Assembly: GCF_029955155.1 (NCBI RefSeq) | Contig: NZ_JAPNOZ010000012.1 | Span: forward strand, 186,001 to 250,000 | Direction: 5' to 3' | DNA from: Psychrobacillus sp. NEAU-3TGS | GTDB taxonomy: Bacteria > Bacillota > Bacilli > Bacillales_A > Planococcaceae | DNA: 64,000 nt | Shown here: positions 26,228-35,139 of the stretch, in pieces | Position numbering within the stretch: the stretch's first letter is position 1 | How the letters are laid out: each line of letters opens with the position of its first letter | The notes under the pieces: model-generated | The model's input: only the letters and a program-made list of their open reading frames with translations | What the model was told of the DNA's origin: nothing | The model's database searches: none | Made by a program: the position numbers and the translations under genes

Positions 26228-26692
26228 ATGGGTAAAGTATTTGAAGCAACGTTAATCGGAACGGATTTAAAAATTGGGATAGTGGTAGGAAGATTTAATG
26301 AATTTATCAATGGAAAATTATTAGATGGTGCAATGGATGGTTTGAAACGTCACGGTGTATTGGAAGAAAATGTCGATGTTGCATGGGTACCAGGTGCATT
26401 TGAAGTACCTTTTATCGCTAAAAAAATGGCTGAAACGAAAAAATACGATGCTATTATCGGCTTAGGTTCTGTTATTCGAGGTTCTACTACTCACTATGAT
26501 TACGTGTGTAATGAAACTGCGAAAGGCATAGCAAGTGTAGGATTATCAACTGGTGTTCCAGTGATGTTTGGTGTTGTTACGACGGAAACGATTGAACAGG
26601 CGATCGAACGTGCCGGTACTAAAGCTGGAAACAAAGGCTATGACGCTGCGGTATCTGCTATTGAAATGGCCAATTTGAATCGTTTATTCTAA
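26228..26692 (+). CDS. ribH: 6,7-dimethyl-8-ribityllumazine synthase
   Basis: The 154-residue protein has the family pattern [32 protein letters not shown], and [20 protein letters not shown]. It condenses the aminouracil ribitol compound with dihydroxybutanone phosphate and forms icosahedral shells. ATG 26228 is behind AGGAGAG. It closes the ribE-ribB-ribH operon and is followed by a terminator at 26710-26741. Confidence 0.95.
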   Translation: MGKVFEATLIGTDLKIGIVVGRFNEFINGKLLDGAMDGLKRHGVLEENVDVAWVPGAFEVPFIAKKMAETKKYDAIIGLGSVIRGSTTHYDYVCNETAKGIASVGLSTGVPVMFGVVTTETIEQAIERAGTKAGNKGYDAAVSAIEMANLNRLF

Positions 26693-26709
26693 TTTAATAA
26701 GTTATAGAT

Positions 26710-26742
26710 AAAGGCAGACTGTTACTAGTCTGTCTTTTTTTG
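26710..26742 (+). terminator. Terminator after ribH
   Basis: AAAGGCAGACT pairs with AGTCTGTCTTT (one G-U) and is followed by a T run. Confidence 0.8.
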
Positions 26743-26826
26743 AGCAAATAAGAGGTTGGGAAGAAGCAGGATAATATAAGATAAACGGCAGCTTTAACTA
26801 AAATACTATTAAAATAAACGAAAGTG

Positions 26827-26856
26827 TTGACAGCTAAAATGGTTACATGTTATATT
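26827..26856 (+). promoter_or_regulatory. Sigma-A-type promoter, upstream of a short ORF
   Basis: TTGACA (26827-26832) and TTATAT/TATATT (26850-26856) are separated by 17-18 bases, a near-consensus promoter. Confidence 0.55.
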
Positions 26857-26921
26857 TAGTTCGAATTAAAGATAAATTATTTAAAGATTATTATTTGAAG
26901 ACATTTTGAGGAGTATGTTTT

Positions 26922-26990
26922 TTGGAAATGGCCACAGTAAATCGTATGCTGTTCCTGTTATCTTTCTTCAGCAAAACAGGTGTTAGATAG
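26922..26990 (+). CDS. Possible 22-residue leader peptide
   Basis: TTG 26922 lies 8 bases after GAGGAG (26908-26913) and opens a frame for 22 residues, partly hydrophobic (RMLFLLSFFSKTG), ending at TAG 26988-26990. It follows a strong promoter-like sequence and precedes the MhqR-type operator. It may be an upstream peptide or chance. Confidence 0.25.
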   Translation: MEMATVNRMLFLLSFFSKTGVR

Positions 26991-27049
26991 GAAACAAATG
27001 ATTGAAATACATCAAAAAGTTAGGTAGAAGTGAAAAAAAATTAATGTAT

Positions 27050-27065
27050 ATCTCGAATTCGAGAT
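27050..27065 (+). promoter_or_regulatory. MhqR-type operator
   Basis: ATCTCGAATTCGAGAT is a perfect 16-bp palindrome with the sequence of the MhqR box known from quinone-responsive genes in Bacillus subtilis. It lies 34 bases before the first dioxygenase gene. No mhqR gene is in the window. Confidence 0.85.
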
Positions 27066-27099
27066 TAATTAATTAATTGAAATAAAAGGAGGAAATAGA

Positions 27100-28083
27100 A
27101 TGAATCATTTAAAAGGAATTCACCACGTCACAGCGATTACAAGTAGCGCAGAAAAGAATTATGAATTTTTCACTTACGTATTAGGAATGCGTCTAGTAAA
27201 GAAAACAGTCAATCAGGATGACATTCAGACGTATCACTTATTCTTTGCAGACGATAAAGGATCAGCTGGTACAGATATGACATTCTTCGATTTTCCAGGT
27301 ATTCCTAAAGGAACACATGGTACGAATGAAATATATAAAACAGCTTTCCGCGTTCCAACAGATGCCGCACTGGATTACTGGGTAAAACGCTTTAATAAAT
27401 ACGAAGTAAAAAATTCCGGTATTAAAGAAGTATTCGGTAAGAAAACTATTTCATTTGTCGATTTCGATGATCAGCAATACATGTTAGTTTCAGATGAATT
27501 TAACGAGGGTATTGCATCTGGGACGCCTTGGCAAAATGGTCCAGTACCACTTGAATTTGCGATTACAGGTTTAGGGCCGATTTATATTCGTATTGCACAA
27601 TTTGATTATTTTAAAGAGGTTTTGGAAAAAGTAATGTTGATGCGTGAAATAGCACAAGAAGGTTCTCTGCATTTATTTGAGGTCGGAGAAGGGGGAAATG
27701 GCGCCCAAGTAATTGTGGAACATAATACGACTTTCCCTGCAGGACGACAAGGCTATGGTACAGTACATCAAGCAGCCTTCCGCGTAGAAGATACAAAAGT
27801 ACTGTATGAGTGGATTGACCATATGCAAGCAGCTGGTTTTAGTACTTCGGGATATGTGGATCGCTTCTTCTTTGAATCTTTATATGCACGTGTGGCACCC
27901 GGGATCCTTTTTGAATGGGCAACAGATGGTCCAGGATTTATGGGCGATGAACCTTACGAAACAGTGGGAGAAATTTTATCGTTACCACCATTCCTTGAAG
28001 GAAAACGCGAACAAATTGAAGCATCCGTACGACCGATTAATACAGTACATAGCACACTAAATATCCAAAAAGAGTACTTGTAA
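27100..28083 (+). CDS. Ring-cleaving dioxygenase (VOC superfamily), MhqA/E/O type
   Basis: The 327-residue protein is built of two vicinal-oxygen-chelate modules. It starts LKGIHHVTAITSSAEKNYEF, and the metal ligands are probably in the GIHHVTAI strand, TVHQAAFRVED and GILFEWATDGPGF. MhqA/E/O-type proteins are extradiol-type enzymes for quinone and catechol detoxification, fitting the MhqR-type operator 34 bases upstream. A strong AAGGAGG site is present. It is followed 18 bases later by an FMN reductase gene and then by two paralogues. Confidence 0.88.
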   Translation: MNHLKGIHHVTAITSSAEKNYEFFTYVLGMRLVKKTVNQDDIQTYHLFFADDKGSAGTDMTFFDFPGIPKGTHGTNEIYKTAFRVPTDAALDYWVKRFNKYEVKNSGIKEVFGKKTISFVDFDDQQYMLVSDEFNEGIASGTPWQNGPVPLEFAITGLGPIYIRIAQFDYFKEVLEKVMLMREIAQEGSLHLFEVGEGGNGAQVIVEHNTTFPAGRQGYGTVHQAAFRVEDTKVLYEWIDHMQAAGFSTSGYVDRFFFESLYARVAPGILFEWATDGPGFMGDEPYETVGEILSLPPFLEGKREQIEASVRPINTVHSTLNIQKEYL

Positions 28084-28101
28084 GGAGGTGAAATAGAAGA
28101 A

Positions 28102-28707
28102 ATGGGATTTTTAAGTAAATTATTTGGAACACAACAACAACAACCTGAGGAGGAAAAAACAATGACAAAATCAAATATAGGTATTATTTTAGGTTCAACA
28201 CGTGAAGGACGCGTAAGTCCACAAGTAGGAGCATGGGTAAAAGAATTAGCAGATAAACGCGGAGACGCTAACTACACAATTATTGATATTGCTGATTACA
28301 AATTACCACTTTTAGGTGAAGCAGGCGGCGACGCATCTGGTGCAGCAGCATGGTCAGAAATTATCGCAAAACAAGACGGATTTGTATTCATCGTTCAAGA
28401 ATACAATCACTCAATCACAGGAGCACTTAAAAATGCACTAGATTACTTACGTGAAGAGTGGAACAACAAAGCAGCAGGTATCGTGTCTTACGGTTCTGTA
28501 GGTGGAGCTCGTGCAACAGAACATTTACGTGGTATTTTAAGTGAATTATTAGTAGCACACGTACGTGTACATCCTGCATTGTCATTATTTACAGACTTCG
28601 AAAACGGTACAGATTTCAAACCAGCTGCAGTTCAAGCAGATTCAGTAAACCAAATGTTAGACCAAGTGATTCCTTGGACAAATGCACTAAATACAGTTCG
28701 TAAATAA
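28102..28707 (+). CDS. NADPH-dependent FMN reductase
   Basis: The 201-residue flavodoxin-like protein has the FMN phosphate loop in GIILGSTREGRVSPQVGAWV and the later FMN contacts EYNHSITGALKNALDYL and YGSVGGARATEHLRG. Such reductases use NAD(P)H to reduce quinones or flavins. Two starts are possible: ATG 28102 after AAGGAGGTGA, giving an extra MGFLSKLFGT N-terminus, and ATG 28162 after GAGGAGG, giving the family's usual start MTKSNIGIILGS. It lies between dioxygenase genes of the MhqR-type locus. Confidence 0.85.
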   Translation: MGFLSKLFGTQQQQPEEEKTMTKSNIGIILGSTREGRVSPQVGAWVKELADKRGDANYTIIDIADYKLPLLGEAGGDASGAAAWSEIIAKQDGFVFIVQEYNHSITGALKNALDYLREEWNNKAAGIVSYGSVGGARATEHLRGILSELLVAHVRVHPALSLFTDFENGTDFKPAAVQADSVNQMLDQVIPWTNALNTVRK

Positions 28708-28868
28708 GTTTATTGTATGTAATTCTTTACAAATCACAAAATGTACATGAGTGCATGTACATTTTGTGATTTATATGAATAAATTTTGAGCAAAATGTTA
28801 TCAAGTAGATTGAAGGTTTCGCTCAGAGTTTATGAGGATAACAGGTTCAAGAAAGGGGAGGAGTCAAG

Positions 28869-29810
28869 ATGAATAAAATAGCAGGGCATCACCATATTTC
28901 GATGATTACCAAAAAAGGACAACAAAACAATCAGTTTTATCAAAATGTACTTGGACTTCGGAGAGTGAAAAAAACGGTCAATCAAGATGATCCAAGTATG
29001 TATCATCTATTCTATGGTGACTTAACAGGAAGTGCAGGAACAGAGCTGTCTTTTTTTGAAATGCCAATGGCAGGAAGGACAAAAAGAGGAACCAATGCTA
29101 TTACGCGTATTGGTTTGCTCGTCCCTTCTTATGATAGCTTGCTATATTGGAAGAAAAGGTTTGAATTACTAGATGTGCAACATGGAGAGTTGACCATGTA
29201 TGCAGGGCGTGAAGCCTTACATTTTGAAGATTGTGAGGGACTTCGACTGGTCCTTCTAAATAATAACGGTGACGCAGTGCCGGAATATTGGCAGTCTTGG
29301 GATGATTCAATTGTTTTAAGTGAGCATCGTATTCTTGGAATGGGTGCTGTGGAAATGACGGTACGATCACATAATTGTTTAGCAAGCACATTGGAAAACC
29401 TATTTGGGTATGAGCTTGCTTCCCGAAATGAAAGCGAAGCTATCTATCAGTCAATAAAAGGACAGGCTTTTGGTGAAATTGTTATTATAGAGCAAGGTGG
29501 CGCAAAAGAAAAACCTGGCAAAGGCAGTGTACATCATCTAGCTATCCGAGTAAAAGATAGTGAAGAGCTACATCAGTGGCAGCAGCGTATTCAAGACTTT
29601 GGTTTTGAGGTAATGAAAATTACTGACCGTTACTATTTCGAAAGCTTATATTTTAGAGAGAAAAACGGAATTTTGTTTGAGTTGGCAACAGACGGACCAG
29701 GATTCACAGTAGATTCTTCCATTGAATCCCTTGGTAAAAAGCTAGATTTACCGCCATTTCTTGAAGACAAACGTGCAGAAATAGAGGCAAAACTAGAACC
29801 CATTGAGTAA
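28869..29810 (+). CDS. Ring-cleaving dioxygenase paralogue (VOC superfamily)
   Basis: The 313-residue protein has the same two-module VOC layout as its neighbours: IAGHHHISMITKKGQQNNQF, VNQDDPSMYHLFYGDLTGSA, SVHHLAIRVKDS and GILFELATDGPGF. It is clearly a paralogue of the 27100-28083 gene. ATG 28869 follows AAGGGGAGG. The 161-base gap before it has no terminator or second MhqR palindrome that I can see, so read-through from the upstream promoter is possible. Confidence 0.87.
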   Translation: MNKIAGHHHISMITKKGQQNNQFYQNVLGLRRVKKTVNQDDPSMYHLFYGDLTGSAGTELSFFEMPMAGRTKRGTNAITRIGLLVPSYDSLLYWKKRFELLDVQHGELTMYAGREALHFEDCEGLRLVLLNNNGDAVPEYWQSWDDSIVLSEHRILGMGAVEMTVRSHNCLASTLENLFGYELASRNESEAIYQSIKGQAFGEIVIIEQGGAKEKPGKGSVHHLAIRVKDSEELHQWQQRIQDFGFEVMKITDRYYFESLYFREKNGILFELATDGPGFTVDSSIESLGKKLDLPPFLEDKRAEIEAKLEPIE

Positions 29811-29918
29811 TAAGTTTATTTGTTAGAGAAAATAATCGACGATTAGGTGATATTAGGTGATTACCGAAAGCCTAACGTTTAATTTATTGAAGTTAACCGA
29901 CTATCTAAGGAGGAAATA

Positions 29919-30860
29919 ATGATGAAAAAACAAACTGCGGGCATCCACCATATTACAGCAATTGTAGGGCATCCACAGGAAAATATCGATTTTTATGCAG
30001 GAATATTAGGTTTACGTTTAGTCAAACAAACAGTGAACTTCGATGATCCTGGCACATACCATTTATACTTTGGAGATGGTGGTGGAAAGCCAGGTACAAT
30101 TATTACGTTTTTCCCTTGGGCAAATGCGTATCACGGACAAATTGGAGACGGTCAAGTAGGCGTCACAACGTATGCAGTACCAACAGGATCATTAAGTTTC
30201 TGGGTCAACCGTCTCGCTACATTTGCGATTCCATTTAAAAAGGCGGAGCGTTTTGGTGAGCAAGTGATTCAATTTGACGATCCACATGGCTTACATTTAG
30301 AGCTTGTTGAACGTGCAGAAGGGGAACAAAACAACTGGACATTTGGTGGAGTAACACCGGAAGTTGCGATTAAAGGATTTGGCGGTGCAACGCTTTACTC
30401 TACCAGACCAGAGGAAACTGCTAAAACCTTAACGGAGGTAATGGGGCTTGAATTGGTAGGTACGGAAGGTGATTATTCACGTTTCAAAGCTCCAGCAGAT
30501 ATCGGTAATATCATCGATTTAAAAATGGTAACAGGTGTAAGAGGCTCAATGGGTGTGGGTACTGTTCACCATATTGCATGGCGCGCCAAGGATGATGTAG
30601 ATCATCTAGAGTGGCAGCAGTATGCGATGAGACATGGTCAACATGTAACCGAAGTGAAAGATCGCAATTATTTTAATGCACTGTACTTCCGTGAGTCAGG
30701 AGAAATACTATTTGAAATTGCAACAGACCCACCGGGATTTGCACATGATGAAACAATTGAATCAATGGGGACTCAGCTAATGTTACCTATTCAATACGAA
30801 CAACACCGTGAGCAATTAGTTATTTCACTTATCCCAATTCAAGTGCGCCCAATCGATTAA
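29919..30860 (+). CDS. Ring-cleaving dioxygenase paralogue (MhqE/O-like)
   Basis: The 313-residue VOC protein begins AGIHHITAIVGHPQENIDFY and continues QTVNFDDPGTYHLYFGDGGG, with TVHHIAWRAKDD and EILFEIATDPPGF as later ligand regions. It is a third copy, more like the common Bacillus MhqE/MhqO form than the other two. ATG 29919 (or 29922) follows AAGGAGG. It is the last gene of the cluster and is followed by a terminator at 30967-31002. Confidence 0.9.
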   Translation: MMKKQTAGIHHITAIVGHPQENIDFYAGILGLRLVKQTVNFDDPGTYHLYFGDGGGKPGTIITFFPWANAYHGQIGDGQVGVTTYAVPTGSLSFWVNRLATFAIPFKKAERFGEQVIQFDDPHGLHLELVERAEGEQNNWTFGGVTPEVAIKGFGGATLYSTRPEETAKTLTEVMGLELVGTEGDYSRFKAPADIGNIIDLKMVTGVRGSMGVGTVHHIAWRAKDDVDHLEWQQYAMRHGQHVTEVKDRNYFNALYFRESGEILFEIATDPPGFAHDETIESMGTQLMLPIQYEQHREQLVISLIPIQVRPID

Positions 30861-30966
30861 TACCTTGACTTAACTATTGATATCGATGTGAGATGAAAGA
30901 TAAATATAAGCAATCAAGTCATAATGTGCTTAATAATTTTAACCTGCATTAGAAGCTTGAAAAAAC

Positions 30967-31002
30967 AAAAAACTAATCAGTGATCACACCGATTAGTTTT
31001 TT
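30967..31002 (+). terminator. Terminator after the dioxygenase cluster
   Basis: A 12-bp stem AAAAAACTAATC (30967-30978) / GATTAGTTTTTT (30991-31002). Confidence 0.85.
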
Positions 31003-31130
31003 GAAGTTTTTCATTGTTTTGTAGAACGGGGACAATAAATGAAATTTAATAAACAATCATTCATTGAGGAGAACGTTCTTGAACTTGTTTGGCCTATTTC
31101 TTTATAAATCGTCCAAAGTTGAATGACAAT

Positions 31131-31176
31131 AAAAGGGAACCGAATCATCTATAGAGATTCGGGTCCTTTTTTAATT
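31131..31176 (+). terminator. Second hairpin with T-tract
   Basis: AAAAGG and CCGAATC pair with GATTCGG and CCTTTT across a small internal mismatch, followed by a T run. The rest of 30861-31528 holds the previous terminator and the GntR promoter area and no gene I can support. Confidence 0.6.
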
Positions 31177-31494
31177 TCAGCAGTCAAAATTTGTTGTAAA
31201 ATTATCCATATTTTTGCGTATATAACTAACTAGCTACACTAGCGGTCCGTCGAAATTATTCACTACGTATATTTATTCATTAGCTCTTGCCGCAGCGAGG
31301 TCTTTCTTTATGCAGAGTAAAAATGGATGTATAGATTAATTGTTCGGATGATAGACCCCAAATGGAAAAATGCTAAGAATGAAGTGGTAGCTACCAATGT
31401 AGAGAAATTATTCCATTAGTGCGTAAAATAAAAATCAGAAAATACTAAATATTCTATTTCCTTTTTAGAAATTGTGTGCTAGAATAACTTTATA

Positions 31495-31503
31495 ATTGTA
31501 TAC
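31495..31503 (+). promoter_or_regulatory. GntR/FadR-type operator-like site
   Basis: TTGTATACA, with the TGTATACA palindrome, is 26 bases before the GntR gene and resembles the TNGTNNACNA half pattern bound by FCD-type GntR regulators. Confidence 0.4.
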
Positions 31504-31528
31504 AGTTATTTTAAAGGCGGTGAACTAG

Positions 31529-32206
31529 TTGAATGAAAGAGCAAAAGCCAGTCGAGTCTCTACGAAAGATATTGCACATAAAGCGTTGAGAGAAATGATC
31601 ATCAAAGGTGAACTGGAACCGGGTCAACCAATTGCGGAGGAAGAGTTAGCCAAAGAGCTACAGATCAGTCGAACCCCTCTTAGAGAAGCCCTTCAGATCT
31701 TAGAACTAGAAGGATTGGTCAATCGCAGTTTAAACGGCCGAATAAATGTGGCGCCGATTTCGATCCAAGAAGTAAAAGAAATATTTGTTATCCGTAGCAA
31801 CTTGGAAGGGATTGTCGTTGAAGATGCCATTGATAATATCACGCAAAAGGACATTGACCACTTAACCCATCTCATTAAATTACTCAAAATGGCGATAAGC
31901 CTGGAAGATTATGAGACAATCGATCGATTTGGTAAGCAATTCCATGAATACATTTACACGGTGAGTGGCAACAAGATGGCTGTCAAGTTCTTGTATCAGC
32001 TCAACAGCATGATCAACCGGTACAGGCGATTGGCACACAAAAGTATTGGCGATACAAAACAATCCGTAAAAGAACATAAGATGATCCTTCATTACATCAT
32101 CCAAAAAGACAAAATCAATGCAGTAGAAGAAATGAAGAAACATATTTTAGGTTCGTTGAATCAAGCCATCAAGACGGTCGAAAAATACGAACATACCCAA
32201 TTCTAA
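31529..32206 (+). CDS. GntR-family regulator, FCD (FadR) subgroup
   Basis: TTG 31529 follows AAAGGCGGTG. The 225-residue protein has a winged helix (PIAEEELAKELQISRTPLRE) and an all-helical FCD effector domain with Asp and His residues that can form a metal site (about residues 90-215). It heads a cluster with an opine-dehydrogenase-like enzyme and an amino acid ABC transporter and is its likely regulator, responding to a substrate acid. Confidence 0.88.
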   Translation: MNERAKASRVSTKDIAHKALREMIIKGELEPGQPIAEEELAKELQISRTPLREALQILELEGLVNRSLNGRINVAPISIQEVKEIFVIRSNLEGIVVEDAIDNITQKDIDHLTHLIKLLKMAISLEDYETIDRFGKQFHEYIYTVSGNKMAVKFLYQLNSMINRYRRLAHKSIGDTKQSVKEHKMILHYIIQKDKINAVEEMKKHILGSLNQAIKTVEKYEHTQF

Positions 32207-32263
32207 CAAGAGAAAGATACAGATTGAAACAGATTGCGAACCATATGAGAGGAGGAAGAGTTC

Positions 32264-33310
32264 ATGACATATGCAGTAATTGGCGGTGGAAATACAGGGC
32301 AGGCCATTGCAGGATATCTGAAATTGAACGGAGAAAGCGTGAAATTGTATACCCGTGATCCAGAGAAAGCTGAAAGAATTTCTACACAAGGGTTGGAAGT
32401 GAAAGGGATCTATTCGGGGCACGTCGATTTAAAGGCATCGACCACCATAGATCAGGTGATTGCAGAAGCCCAGTTTATCATTGTATCGACGACGGCAACA
32501 GGGCATGAGACGATTGTCAATCAAATTAAACCGTTCTTGCAACCCAATCAAACCATTATCTTTTTTCCAGGATACTGGGGTGCACTTGAATGTGAACGAA
32601 TTCTGGGTATTAATTTGATTACAGAAAAGAACATTACAGTGGCCGAAACGAGTGCCATGCCTTTTGTTAGTTTGGCCGATCAAGCCGGTTCTGTTGCGAT
32701 CTCTAAAATTAAATACAACGTACTAATTAGTACGTTGCGTAAAGAGAACCAGATTTCTCCATCTTTTATGGAAAGGTTTCCGCAATTGATTCCGGTAGAA
32801 AGTGTATTTGAGACTTCCTTAAATAATTCCAATGTGGTGATTCATCCTCCGATCACCCTGTTTAACGCGGCAAGGATTGACGCATCCGAGAGATTTCAGT
32901 TCTATCCTGACGGAGCATCTCCCTATTCCTGTAACTACGTAGAACAGATGGATAAAGAACGACTGGAAATAGCAAGTCGTCTACATGTCGATCTTAAAAG
33001 TATTTTGAGTATCTTGAATGAATTTTATGATTCCGATTATCCCACGTTATATGAAGCTTTGCCTGGCTTGTTCCCTACTGGATTAGGTCCTTCGACACTC
33101 GATTATAGGTATCTGACAGAAGACATTCCTTTTGGACTTGTTCCGATTTCAGAATTAGGGAAAATCTTAGGGGTGGCAACACCTTATACTGACTCCATCA
33201 TCAGCACGGCATCTTTACTTATGAACAGCGACTATAGGCAAGTAGGGATTCGCTTTCAGGGGTTGACCGAGGAGAATCTACGGCGGATGTCCGTGGTAAA
33301 GCACATATAG
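32264..33310 (+). CDS. Opine/octopine dehydrogenase-family NAD(P) enzyme
   Basis: The 348-residue protein has an N-terminal Rossmann fold, YAVIGGGNTGQAIAGYLKLN, with the dinucleotide motif GGGNTG, and a helical C-terminal octopine-dehydrogenase domain including LPGLFPTGLGPSTLDYRYLT and DIPFGLVPISELGKILGVAT. These enzymes reductively join a keto acid and the amino group of an amino acid, or run the reverse. ATG 32264 follows GAGAGGAGG. It lies between a GntR regulator and an ABC transporter; in this context opine breakdown after uptake is the simplest role. Confidence 0.8.
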   Translation: MTYAVIGGGNTGQAIAGYLKLNGESVKLYTRDPEKAERISTQGLEVKGIYSGHVDLKASTTIDQVIAEAQFIIVSTTATGHETIVNQIKPFLQPNQTIIFFPGYWGALECERILGINLITEKNITVAETSAMPFVSLADQAGSVAISKIKYNVLISTLRKENQISPSFMERFPQLIPVESVFETSLNNSNVVIHPPITLFNAARIDASERFQFYPDGASPYSCNYVEQMDKERLEIASRLHVDLKSILSILNEFYDSDYPTLYEALPGLFPTGLGPSTLDYRYLTEDIPFGLVPISELGKILGVATPYTDSIISTASLLMNSDYRQVGIRFQGLTEENLRRMSVVKHI

Positions 33311-33341
33311 GATTTGAAATAAAGCACTTGGGGAGGTAGAG

Positions 33342-34115
33342 ATTATCTTACACGTTAAAAACTTGCATATTTCATACAACCAAAAAGAAGTGTTGAAAGG
33401 TATTAACCTATCGGTCGAAAAAGGCGAGGTTGTATCGTTTATTGGTCCGAGTGGAACAGGGAAAACCACCTTATTAAAATGCATCAATTACTTAGAAAAA
33501 CCCCAACAGGGCGAAATTCAAATCGGGGATCTGCATCTCAATTATCAAAGTTTATCCAAGCAAGACATCCTAAAGCTTCGCAGGAAAACCGCCATGGTGT
33601 TCCAAATGTTTAACATTTTCAAACATAAGACGGTCATCCAAAATGTAATGGATGCTCAAATAGCCGTTCAGAAAAAGTCCAAAAACGAAGCGTATGCCAT
33701 GAGTTTGAAACAATTAGAAAATGTAGGTCTTAAAGATAAAATAAATGAATATCCCTCTCGCTTATCGGGAGGACAATTACAAAGGGTCGGCATTGCACGT
33801 GGCTTGGCGCTTGAACCAGAGTTGATTTTGTTTGATGAACCTACTTCAGCTCTTGATCCCGAATTAGTAGAGGAGGTATTGAAAGTAATAGAAGATGTAG
33901 CAAAGTCCGGCATGACAACGCTACTTGTCACCCATGAAATGGACTTCGCCAAGCGGATTTCCGACAAAGTGGTCTTTATGGAAAATGGTCACATTGTGGA
34001 AGTGGGAACACCTGAACAAATCTTCGAGAAATCAGTGAATGTGAGAACAAGGCAGTTTTTGAAAAAGATCTATGCAGAACAAGACCAACAAAAATTAAAC
34101 ATTAAGGGTGGTTGA
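33342..34115 (+). CDS. Polar amino acid ABC transporter, ATP-binding protein
   Basis: The ATPase is complete from ILHVKNLHISYNQKEVLKGI: Walker A GPSGTGKT, the ABC signature LSGGQLQR, Walker B LILFDEPTSALD, and the switch His in VTHEMDF. Aligned with the family, the start should be near 33342-33345, where there is no ATG, GTG or TTG; ATT 33342 or ATC 33345 lies 5-8 bases after GGGGAGG. A TTG at 33363 would remove the first strand and has no ribosome site. It overlaps the substrate-binding gene by a few bases. Confidence 0.88.
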   Translation: MILHVKNLHISYNQKEVLKGINLSVEKGEVVSFIGPSGTGKTTLLKCINYLEKPQQGEIQIGDLHLNYQSLSKQDILKLRRKTAMVFQMFNIFKHKTVIQNVMDAQIAVQKKSKNEAYAMSLKQLENVGLKDKINEYPSRLSGGQLQRVGIARGLALEPELILFDEPTSALDPELVEEVLKVIEDVAKSGMTTLLVTHEMDFAKRISDKVVFMENGHIVEVGTPEQIFEKSVNVRTRQFLKKIYAEQDQQKLNIKGG

Positions 34116-34120
34116 TGGGA

Positions 34121-34954
34121 ATGAAGAAAAAGTCAATTTTAGTAGCAGCTTCTGTACTGGGTTTATCTCTTCTTACTGCATGCAATTCCACTGACAACAA
34201 GTCACAAGCTGAGAGCACTGGAGATTCAGGCGTAAGAACAATCAAAGTGGCGACTGGCCACACGTCAAAACCATTGAGCTGGGTCGATGAGAACGACGAA
34301 GTGACGGGTTATGAGCCTGAGCTGATAAAAGAACTGGATAAAGTGCTTGAAGACTATGAATTTGAATTGTTCGGTGTGGAAGATTCAGCGGGTGAAACAG
34401 GAGTAGCTACTGGAAAGTACGACATGTTGGCAGGTGGTTTAGGATTCACGGAGGAACGTGCAGAGCAATATATCATTCCTTCAGAATCGAGTGGTCGTGC
34501 CCTGATCAAGATTTACGTGGCAGAAGATAGTGGAATTGAGGGCATTCAAGATTTGGTAGGGAAGAAAATTTCTCCTCTATCCCCAGCGGGTGCCACATAT
34601 AAAACCGTTAAGGATTGGGAAGAAGAAAATCCTGAATTTAAGCTAGAGTATGATTTGGCTGATGTGGGAATTCCAATCGCAGATCGACTAAAAGAAGTGG
34701 CTACTGGCAAATATGATGCATTGTTCTATCCATCGAGTTACGGACAAATCGAAATCATTGAAGATCAAAAACTACCTGTTGTGGGATTGGACCCAGTCAA
34801 AATTATACCTACGTTCTTTATGATCCACAAATCAGAGGAAAATGAGGAACTGAAACAAGCCATCGATGAAGGTCTAAAAGAGTTGGCAGAAGCAGGCGTG
34901 CTTTCTGAGCTGTCTACTGAATTCTACGCAGAAGATGTGTTTCAATACGATTGA
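34121..34954 (+). CDS. Amino acid ABC transporter substrate-binding lipoprotein
   Basis: ATG 34121 (or 34115) follows AAGGGTGG. The protein of about 277 residues has a lipoprotein signal peptide, KKSILVAASVLGLSLLTACN, with Cys after LLTA, then a family 3 solute-binding fold: GHTSKPLSWVDENDEVTGYE, GKYDMLAGGLGFTEERAEQY and GKYDALFYPS. It would deliver an amino acid or opine-like ligand to the permeases encoded downstream. A large hairpin (35025-35069) separates it from the permease genes. Confidence 0.88.
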   Translation: MKKKSILVAASVLGLSLLTACNSTDNKSQAESTGDSGVRTIKVATGHTSKPLSWVDENDEVTGYEPELIKELDKVLEDYEFELFGVEDSAGETGVATGKYDMLAGGLGFTEERAEQYIIPSESSGRALIKIYVAEDSGIEGIQDLVGKKISPLSPAGATYKTVKDWEEENPEFKLEYDLADVGIPIADRLKEVATGKYDALFYPSSYGQIEIIEDQKLPVVGLDPVKIIPTFFMIHKSEENEELKQAIDEGLKELAEAGVLSELSTEFYAEDVFQYD

Positions 34955-35024
34955 GGCTTTTACATGAACGTCTTGGTTCGATTCAGATAAGGCCATAGGG
35001 AATATCTGCGGAGCGACTAGAGCA

Positions 35025-35069
35025 CATCCATATTCTCTCGTTTGGTTGAATCACTTGAGAATATGGATG
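35025..35069 (+). promoter_or_regulatory. Intercistronic stem-loop
   Basis: CATCCATATTCTC (35025-35037) and GAGAATATGGATG (35057-35069) form a perfect 13-bp stem without a T-tract. Such hairpins after binding-protein genes often stabilise the upstream mRNA, which would favour the binding protein over the permeases. Confidence 0.7.
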
Positions 35070-35139
35070 TAGACTAAGACGAAAAACATTGACATGAGTC
35101 CGTCATGTACAGAAGAGATATTCATTAGAGAAGGGAGAA

